From: an uncultured Eubacteriales bacterium
Lineage (GTDB): Bacteria; Bacillota; Clostridia; Oscillospirales; CAG-272
Assembly (NCBI GenBank): GCA_934481325.1
Contig: CAKSPL010000092.1
Location: 1-5,645, forward strand
Direction: 5' to 3'
DNA: 5,645 nt
The position numbers were made by a program, and so were the translations under genes. Shown here piece by piece: positions 1 through 5,645 of the stretch. Numbering within the stretch: the stretch's first letter is position 1; each line of letters begins with the position of its first letter. The notes below the pieces were generated by a model. That model was not told the origin of the DNA. It saw nothing but the letters and a program-made list of their open reading frames with translations, and did no database searches.

Positions 1-1290
1 GATATCTACCTTGATGGGTCTGCCGTTATCCACCGCTTCCACGGTGAATTCCATATTTTCATAAAGGAAAACCTCACCCTCGCCGGGCAAATGGTCCGTG
101 CGTTCCCGCAGGAAGGTCAAAAGCGGCTTTTTCTCAAACTGTGCCGGGGGCTTCGGCAATCCCATCCGCTCGTACAGCACACCGAGCGGCAGGCGGGTAT
201 TTACCAGATAATGATTCCCGCCGAGCGACTGGAAGTTGCGGTCCACCACGTCCTCCTCGTCAAAAATCTCACCGACCAGCTCCTCCAACAGATCCTCCAC
301 CGTCACAATGCCGACCATTTTGCCTTCCTCATCGGTCACGATTGCCATATGGTGTTTATGCTGACGCATATCGTTCAGCACGTCGTCTGTCAGGGCGTTT
401 TCCCGCACGAAATAAGGAGCCGCCAGCACCTGGCGGAGCTTTACGGGGCGTTTGCGGTTATATTCAATGAGATATTGCCGGATCCGCACGGTTCCCACAA
501 TCCGGTCCGGCGTGCCGGAGTACACCGGTATCCGCGAATGATTGGTGGCACGGATTGCCGCCACCACTTCCTCCTCCGAGGCATCAAGCGGGATGGACTC
601 CACATCCTTTGCCATCGTCATAATATCGCGAATTTTGGTGGCGTTGAATTCCAGGACGGATTTCAGCATATCCCCCTGTTCCTCGTCTACCACGCCTTCT
701 TCCTCCGCCGTGTCGATAATATCCCCCAATTCCTCCTCGGTGATGGAGGGCTGTTCTTCCTTGGCAAAGCATTTGGAAACGCCCTTTGAAATCAGCCCGA
801 AAAACGCGGAGATGGGAGCCAGAATCTTCATAAAAAAGCGAAGAGAACCGTTTGTAAGCATCGACACCGTTTCACTGCGGTCATTCGCCAGCGTTTTCGG
901 AATCATCTCGCTGAACAGAAAGACGATTGCCGTGCTGACCACGGTACAAAGAAGCGAAAACCGGAAGGAGCCTGTGTCAACTCCCTTTGTCGAAAAAATC
1001 CGCGTTGCAATGACCGCGGCAACCGAAGCCGCCGCAATATGCGTGATGTTGTTGCCTACCAACAGTGTGGTAAGTGCCTTTTCAAAGCGGTTCAGCACAT
1101 ACATTACGCCCTTGGCGCGTTTGTTGCCTTCCTCCGCTTTGGATTTTATCCGGATTTTGTTGACCGCGGAAAAAGCACTTTCCGCGCCCGCAAAATAAGC
1201 ACCGAATAAAACGAACAGGATAAATGCGATTAACAGGGGCATCACACCCGATAAGGGTATACTGCCCGATGTACTACCGCCGCCGTCCAT
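1..1290 (-). CDS. CNNM/CBS-domain HlyC/CorC-family membrane protein, probable divalent-cation (Mg2+) transporter, C-terminus cut by window edge
   Basis: Translating the minus strand from the ATG at 1290 gives 430 codons without a stop, running off the left edge. Residues about 15-38, 72-99, 110-132 and 148-172 are hydrophobic and form the CNNM (DUF21) membrane domain. It carries the family marks AGAESAF (34-40), VGNNI (78-82) and SEMIPK (127-132). An acidic linker (178-205) leads to a CBS pair (about 220-280 and 286-345; second CBS ends in GIVTVEDLLEELVGEIFDEE). A CorC_HlyC domain follows from about 355, with LPGEGEVFLYENMEFTV at 401-417. Known relatives (bacterial CorC/MpfA, animal CNNM) export Mg2+ with Na+ coupling and sense ATP at the CBS pair; 'hemolysin' in older names is historical. 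Family length is about 430-450, so only a few residues are missing. It has its own promoter, with tmcAL 126 bp upstream on the same strand. Family is sure; substrate is inferred. Confidence 0.93.
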   Translation of the reverse strand, partial: MDGGGSTSGSIPLSGVMPLLIAFILFVLFGAYFAGAESAFSAVNKIRIKSKAEEGNKRAKGVMYVLNRFEKALTTLLVGNNITHIAAASVAAVIATRIFSTKGVDTGSFRFSLLCTVVSTAIVFLFSEMIPKTLANDRSETVSMLTNGSLRFFMKILAPISAFFGLISKGVSKCFAKEEQPSITEEELGDIIDTAEEEGVVDEEQGDMLKSVLEFNATKIRDIMTMAKDVESIPLDASEEEVVAAIRATNHSRIPVYSGTPDRIVGTVRIRQYLIEYNRKRPVKLRQVLAAPYFVRENALTDDVLNDMRQHKHHMAIVTDEEGKMVGIVTVEDLLEELVGEIFDEEDVVDRNFQSLGGNHYLVNTRLPLGVLYERMGLPKPPAQFEKKPLLTFLRERTDHLPGEGEVFLYENMEFTVEAVDNGRPIKVDI

Positions 1291-1303
1291 AAAAATGAAT
1301 CAA

Positions 1304-1309
1304 CTCCTT
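1304..1309 (-). promoter_or_regulatory. Shine-Dalgarno site of the CNNM gene, unusually far from its ATG
   Basis: The minus strand reads AAGGAG here, a strong match to the 16S rRNA tail. The only in-frame ATG nearby (1288-1290) lies 13 nt downstream, longer than the usual 5-9. An in-frame ATT at 1294-1296 would sit at an ideal 7 nt and add two residues. No in-frame GTG or TTG competes. I keep the ATG as start but note the ambiguity. Confidence 0.75.
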
Positions 1310-1330
1310 TTTTGAAATGTAGATAAAATT

Positions 1331-1359
1331 ATTATAACACTATTCCGATTTGTTGTCAA
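1331..1359 (-). promoter_or_regulatory. Consensus sigma-A promoter for the CNNM transporter gene
   Basis: On the minus strand a perfect -35 TTGACA (1354-1359) and a perfect -10 TATAAT (1331-1336) are separated by exactly 17 nt. A TG dinucleotide one base before the -10 makes it an extended -10. The surroundings are AT-rich in an otherwise GC-rich region. Transcription should start near 1324, leaving a leader of about 34 nt, too short for an M-box Mg2+ riboswitch. This suggests strong, possibly constitutive expression independent of tmcAL upstream. Confidence 0.9.
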
Positions 1360-1416
1360 GTATTCTTTTTTCACGGGATTTGCCGTCTCTCTGACACCGC
1401 ACCTGCAAAAATCCGA

Positions 1417-2625
1417 TCAGCCTTCGGCGGGGCGCGGCACGAACGGCTTCGCGGTCTGCAATTCTTTTTGCGTTACCGGCTTCGGAAAGCACAGGGCGTA
1501 CAGCCCGTCCGAAATGCGGTCAAGCTCCCTTGCCCGGTGCGCGGCGGCACCCGACCTTTCCACAGCCGGTTTTTTTGTCAGCACCGGAACGGTGCGCGTT
1601 TTGCGCGTTCGGGAAAGAAAGGCAAGTCCCTTTTCATTTGCCGCCAGCAAACGTAGAAACGCCGGTGCCGCCGTGAGATCCTCCCTCCGCACGCCGGCAA
1701 GCAGAAACAGCAGGGCGCGGCGGATTCTGCCGTCGGTATACGCACCGCACGCGGTGGCTCTCAGCAGGCTTTCGTAATCGGTGGCGGTCTCTGCCGCCGA
1801 AAGCAGGCGGGCAAACAACCCCGCATCCATCTCCGCCGTGGGCGGAAACGGCGTTTTTCTCATACCGTATCCGCGCAAAACGGCAAGCATCGCCCCGCCG
1901 AGGCGGGAAATATCCGCCGTTCCGGTGCGCTCCGTTGCCGCACGGAAAATCTCTCTTGTTTCCGCGGGTAAAAACGGCAATATCCCCCCGGACGCGCCGA
2001 GTTTTGCACGCAATGCGGCGGCACTGGGATATGCCGCACCGGCATCGGCGGAGTGATAGCCCTCACCCACCCGCCGGACGGTCAGGGCAGTGAGCGGAAG
2101 TGCTTCCTTCCGGATGGCGCGGAGATAGGAAATGCCGAGAATGTCATTGGAGGAAAACTCCTCCCCGAGGTAATCGAAAACCGCCCCCGTACTGCCCCGC
2201 TTTTTGCACGCCTGCCGATAGTACGGCAAAAACTCCGGCAAAAGCAGCTTCTCCGCCGCCGCAAGCAGGCGCGCCGTGTCCCCGCACTCACTGCCGAATG
2301 CCAGCGTCCCCGCACCGACTGCCGCCAGCGCGCGCACCCCGGCGGTGGCAAAATACTCCGCCGATGCCGCAGAATACGGGAACGGTAGCTCCAACACAAG
2401 GTCGGCTCCCGCCGCCACCGCCGCCGCCGCGCGCGGCACGGGCGGCAGAATTGCCGCCTCGCCGCGCTGAGTAAAATTGCCGCTCATCAGGCAGATTACG
2501 GTATCGGCTCCCCGCACCTGCCGCAACAGGTACGCGTGCCCCGCGTGAAACGGGTTGAATTCGCAAACAATCCCGATATGCTTCATTTTTCGGTTTTTCC
2601 GGGAAAATTTCTCATTTTCCGTCAT
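1417..2625 (-). CDS. tmcAL: tRNA(Met) cytidine acetate ligase TmcAL (YlbM family)
   Basis: The 402-aa product matches the TmcAL/YlbM family (about 400-415 aa). The family activates acetate with ATP to acetyl-AMP and acetylates the wobble cytidine of elongator tRNA-Met (ac4C34). The nucleotidyltransferase core begins at residue 14: CEFNPFHAGH (21-30) holds the HxGH motif, followed by MSGNFTQRGE (47-56), GADLVLELP (73-81), FGSECGD (110-116), SNDILGISYL (159-168) and GEGYH (187-191). The helical C-terminal part ends with GLAFLSRTRKTRTVPVLTKKP. ATG 2625 is preferred because AAGGAGAGG abuts it; M14 at 2586 begins where family homology starts but has only a weak upstream site. The gene diverges from ackA. 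It is alanine- and GC-rich compared with neighbours, and positions 59-67 and 200-206 look degenerate against family sequences I remember. Function is inferred from family. Confidence 0.92.
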   Translation of the reverse strand: MTENEKFSRKNRKMKHIGIVCEFNPFHAGHAYLLRQVRGADTVICLMSGNFTQRGEAAILPPVPRAAAAVAAGADLVLELPFPYSAASAEYFATAGVRALAAVGAGTLAFGSECGDTARLLAAAEKLLLPEFLPYYRQACKKRGSTGAVFDYLGEEFSSNDILGISYLRAIRKEALPLTALTVRRVGEGYHSADAGAAYPSAAALRAKLGASGGILPFLPAETREIFRAATERTGTADISRLGGAMLAVLRGYGMRKTPFPPTAEMDAGLFARLLSAAETATDYESLLRATACGAYTDGRIRRALLFLLAGVRREDLTAAPAFLRLLAANEKGLAFLSRTRKTRTVPVLTKKPAVERSGAAAHRARELDRISDGLYALCFPKPVTQKELQTAKPFVPRPAEG

Positions 2626-2634
2626 CCTCTCCTT
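2626..2634 (-). promoter_or_regulatory. Shine-Dalgarno site deciding the tmcAL start
   Basis: The minus strand reads AAGGAGAGG directly before ATG 2625. Counting from AAGGAG the spacing is only 3 nt, tighter than usual, but no other start codon is better placed and the next in-frame ATG (2586) is 42 nt away. The site shares bases 2633-2634 with the ackA -35 box on the other strand. Confidence 0.65.
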
Positions 2635-2661
2635 GAAAATATGGAAAAAGTGTGTTATACT
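2633..2661 (+). promoter_or_regulatory. Sigma-A promoter of ackA
   Basis: The plus strand has -35 TTGAAA (2633-2638), a 17-nt spacer and -10 TATACT (2656-2661), with TGTG at 2651-2654 giving a TG-extended -10 typical of Gram-positive promoters. The predicted start is near 2668, leaving a leader of about 25 nt before the ackA ATG. No operator palindrome is obvious beyond the symmetric core of the -10 box. Confidence 0.87.
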
Positions 2662-2662
2662 G
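2651..2662 (+). repeat. 12-bp inverted repeat flanking ackA, left copy (over the ackA -10)
   Basis: TGTGTTATACTG here is the exact reverse complement of CAGTATAACACA at 3934-3945, so the two copies bracket ackA in opposite orientation. This copy contains the ackA extended -10. It lies upstream of the predicted ackA transcription start, so the two copies would not normally pair within one ackA mRNA; sharing at the DNA/promoter level is the more likely meaning. Confidence 0.8.
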
Positions 2663-2712
2663 TCTCTGATAAATTGAATTGGAGGCTATACTATGAATGT
2701 ACTGGTTGTAAA
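2655..2712 (-). promoter_or_regulatory. Candidate divergent promoter region for tmcAL
   Basis: Two weak options exist on the minus strand. First, the ackA -10 region is nearly symmetric (GTTATAC / GTATAAC), so the minus strand offers TATAAC at 2655-2660, but no good -35 lies 16-18 nt upstream. Second, TTTACA (2707-2712), a 16-nt spacer and TATAGC (2685-2690) form a moderate promoter overlapping the first ackA codons and ribosome site. Either would make the tmcAL and ackA start regions overlap. I cannot choose between them, and tmcAL may instead be read from farther upstream. Confidence 0.35.
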
Positions 2713-3925
2713 CGCAGGGTCCAGCTCCCTGAAATACCAACTGCTTGACACCAACACCGACAAGCTGATCGCAAAGGGCATCTGTGAACAGATCGGGGAT
2801 ACCACCCGCTCGCTCATCGATCACAAACAGCTCGTGAAGGGGCTTCGCGTGACCGAAAACCGCCCGATGACCACGCACGCGGAAGCAATGAAAATGGTGG
2901 TGGATATGTTGCTTGACAAAACCTACGGTTGCATTTCCTCAATGGACGAAATCGAGGCGGTCGGGCATCGGATTGTGCATGGCGGTCCCTATTTCACTTC
3001 CTCGATTCTCCTGAATGACGAAGTGCTGAAAACGCTCCGCAAATGCTATGATTTTGCCCCGCTTCATACCGGCGCGCATATTCAGGGCATTGAGGGTTGC
3101 CTTGCCGTGATGCCGAACAAGCCGCAGGTGCTGGTGTTTGACACCGCCTTCCATCAGACGATGGCTCCCGAGGCGTATATGTACGCCCTGCCCTATGAGA
3201 TTTACGAGAAGTACGCGGTGCGCCGTTACGGTGCGCACGGCACCTCTCACCGCTTCGTCTCCAAGGAGATGTGCCGCATTCTCGGCAAAACCGAAGGCAC
3301 GAAAATCGTGACCTGCCACATCGGCAACGGCTCCTCGATTTCCGCCGTCAAGGACGGCAAGGTGATGGACACCTCTATGGGCTTTACCCCCCTTGCAGGT
3401 GTGGAAATGGGTACGCGTTGCGGGGATATTGACCCGGCAATCGTTCCTTATCTGATGGAAAAAATGAATCTTTCCACCGCCGAGGTCAACGAGCTGATGA
3501 ACAAGAAATCCGGATTTCTCGGGGTAACCAAGGGCTTCGCCTCCGACTCCCGCGTGCTGGAAGAGGCAATCGCAAACGGCCCCTCGGACCCGAATTTTGA
3601 GCTTTCCAACCTCGCCGTCAACATTCTCAAGCACCAGATTAAAAAATACATCGGCGGTTACGCCGCCCTGATGGACGGGCTGGATGCCGTGGTATTCACC
3701 GCCGGCATTGGCGAAAACAACCCGCACCTGCGGGAGTTGGTCTGCGAGGATATGGACTACTTCGGCATTCAAATCGACAAGGAGCTGAACGCCAAGGTTC
3801 TGCGGCAGGACAACATCGTGCGGCTCTCCACCGATGACTCGAAGGTGGCGGTTTACGTCATCCCCACCAACGAAGAGCTGATGATTGCCCGCGATACCGA
3901 GGCACTTGTCCGCGCGGCGGAATAA
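2693..3925 (+). CDS. ackA: Acetate kinase
   Basis: This 410-aa protein is a complete acetate kinase (ASKHA fold). It interconverts acetyl phosphate + ADP with acetate + ATP in the cytoplasm, the ATP-yielding last step of acetate fermentation. The N-terminal motif NAGSSSLKYQL (7-17), VGHRIVHGG (90-98), FDTAFHQTM (149-157), RYGAHGTSHR (178-187), HIGNGSSI (209-216), MGTRCGDIDP (239-248), FTAGIGENNPH (335-345) and IPTNEELMIARDT (390-402) are all present. By alignment from memory to the Methanosarcina enzyme, the catalytic N7, R93, D150, H182, R242 and E395 are conserved. GGAGG at 2681-2685 lies 7 nt before the ATG. Phosphotransacetylase (pta), the usual partner, is not in this window. No clear terminator follows, so read-through into gpmI is plausible. 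Length is normal (about 400). Confidence 0.98.
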   Translation: MNVLVVNAGSSSLKYQLLDTNTDKLIAKGICEQIGDTTRSLIDHKQLVKGLRVTENRPMTTHAEAMKMVVDMLLDKTYGCISSMDEIEAVGHRIVHGGPYFTSSILLNDEVLKTLRKCYDFAPLHTGAHIQGIEGCLAVMPNKPQVLVFDTAFHQTMAPEAYMYALPYEIYEKYAVRRYGAHGTSHRFVSKEMCRILGKTEGTKIVTCHIGNGSSISAVKDGKVMDTSMGFTPLAGVEMGTRCGDIDPAIVPYLMEKMNLSTAEVNELMNKKSGFLGVTKGFASDSRVLEEAIANGPSDPNFELSNLAVNILKHQIKKYIGGYAALMDGLDAVVFTAGIGENNPHLRELVCEDMDYFGIQIDKELNAKVLRQDNIVRLSTDDSKVAVYVIPTNEELMIARDTEALVRAAE

Positions 3926-3933
3926 GCCTTACT

Positions 3934-3945
3934 CAGTATAACACA
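3934..3945 (-). repeat. 12-bp inverted repeat flanking ackA, right copy
   Basis: The plus strand reads CAGTATAACACA, which is TGTGTTATACTG on the minus strand, identical to the ackA extended -10 block at 2651-2662. Identity stops at the edges: flanks are AAG/TCT at ackA and AAT/AGT here, so this is a short match, not a duplicated promoter. Confidence 0.8.
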
Positions 3946-3963
3946 TTCCGCGGGTTTTGGCAA
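3935..3963 (-). promoter_or_regulatory. Candidate antisense promoter directed into the ackA 3' end
   Basis: The minus strand shows -35 TTGCCA (3958-3963), a 17-nt spacer and -10 TATACT (3935-3940) preceded by TGTGT, giving an extended -10. By this reckoning transcription would start near 3928, three bases beyond the ackA stop, and run antisense through ackA. Its -10 block is identical to that of the ackA promoter. The -35 overlaps the loop of the hairpin at 3950-3969. The elements are about as good as those of ackA, but whether they are used is unknown. Confidence 0.5.
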
Positions 3964-4056
3964 GCCCGCAAAAGGCGGAAGCGGCACCCCTGCCGCACTT
4001 GCCCTGACAGGAGATATCCGAGCCTGCCGAAAGCACAATTTTCCGGGGCTTTTCGG

Positions 4057-4097
4057 ATGATTCTCCGTACAGAGATATTCAATGAAAGGAAAAAACG

Positions 4098-4101
<4 letters not shown>
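4057..4101 (+). CDS. Possible 14-codon leader peptide overlapping the gpmI start
   Basis: An ATG at 4057 opens a 14-codon frame, MILRTEIFNERKKR, whose TGA (4099-4101) overlaps the gpmI ATG as ATGA, the arrangement seen in translational coupling. The only upstream ribosome-site candidate is a poor GGGG at 4045-4048. The gpmI ribosome site lies inside this frame. The peptide has no recognised similarity and no run of one amino acid suggesting attenuation. It may well be chance. Confidence 0.15.

Positions 4102-5645
<1,544 letters not shown>

Larger units (their letters stand above)
3926..4097 (+). other. Structured ackA-gpmI spacer with three hairpins and no clear terminator
   Basis: Three stems can be drawn. 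At 3950-3969, GCGGGTTT pairs with AAGCCCGC (8 bp, one G-T pair, 4-nt loop). At 3981-3996, GCGGCA pairs with TGCCGC (6 bp, CCCC loop). At 4027-4056, CCGAAAGC pairs with GCTTTTCGG with one bulged T. A competing pairing for the last is ATCCGAGCC (4016-4024) with GGC and TCGGAT (4047-4058). None is followed by a T-run on either strand, so they are not standard intrinsic terminators. They could stabilise or process an ackA-gpmI mRNA. I find no convincing plus-strand promoter here. Confidence 0.6.

Noticed and set aside
91..1198. Two long plus-strand frames (91-789 and 542-1198) opposite the CNNM gene
   Set aside because: The minus strand encodes a full CNNM-CBS-CorC_HlyC protein across the same interval with promoter and ribosome site. 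The plus frames show no family resemblance.
1291..1330. Search for an Mg2+ riboswitch (M-box) ahead of the CNNM gene
   Set aside because: The predicted leader is only about 34 nt, too short for the M-box aptamer, and no such structure is visible.
1376..1414. Possible terminator hairpin after tmcAL (GGATTTTTGC with GCAAATCC on the minus strand)
   Set aside because: The stem has a 2-nt bulge and a 21-nt loop, and is followed by an A-rich rather than T-rich stretch on the minus strand. It does not look like an intrinsic terminator.
2411..2437. GCC/GCG trinucleotide tract resembling a microsatellite
   Set aside because: It lies in frame within tmcAL and encodes the alanine run at residues 66-72. 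It is interrupted and is explained by GC-rich alanine codons.
2939..3772. 277-codon open frame antisense to ackA
   Set aside because: Same reasoning: ackA is certain, and the antisense product is His/Gly/Val-rich without motifs. The candidate antisense transcript there need not be translated.
4050..4079. Possible gpmI promoter (TTTCGG-17-GATATT)
   Set aside because: The -35 matches only two of six consensus bases and the -10 four of six. It is much weaker than the other promoters in the window, so read-through from ackA is simpler.

Overview
The window reads as a piece of chromosome from a fermentative member of the Bacillota, most likely a fairly GC-rich Clostridia. The basis is the protein families present, purine-rich Shine-Dalgarno sites, and textbook sigma-A promoters with 17-nt spacers and TG-extended -10 boxes. 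It contains four protein genes, two cut by the window edges. I see no mobile element, CRISPR array, tRNA or rRNA.

Left half (1-2625) is on the minus strand. A CNNM/CBS (HlyC/CorC-type) membrane protein, probably a divalent-cation transporter, fills 1-1290 and loses only its last residues at the left edge. It has a perfect TTGACA-17-TATAAT promoter just upstream. Before it on the same strand lies tmcAL (1417-2625), the tRNA-Met cytidine acetate ligase. tmcAL is visibly richer in GC and alanine than its neighbours and lacks some residues I expect in the family.

Right half (2693-5645) is on the plus strand. ackA (acetate kinase, complete) diverges from tmcAL across only 67 bp. It is followed by a 172-bp spacer with hairpins but no clear terminator, then gpmI (cofactor-independent phosphoglycerate mutase), truncated at the right edge. 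The gpmI protein belongs to the long, plant/trypanosomatid-like branch of the family. Both plus-strand genes serve ATP-yielding carbon catabolism: gpmI in lower glycolysis, ackA in the acetate/acetyl-phosphate step.

The genes are ordinary housekeeping genes, and I do not see an obviously new multi-gene system. The points worth a second look are regulatory. (1) A 12-bp sequence covering the ackA extended -10 box recurs in inverted orientation just after the ackA stop. There it forms part of a second good promoter (TTGCCA-17-TATACT) pointing back through ackA, so an antisense or excludon-like transcript toward tmcAL is possible. (2) The tmcAL/ackA divergent region is compact, with overlapping signals, and links an acetate-producing enzyme to an acetate-consuming tRNA-modification enzyme. 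(3) The ackA-gpmI spacer carries several hairpins and a 14-codon ORF whose stop overlaps the gpmI start.
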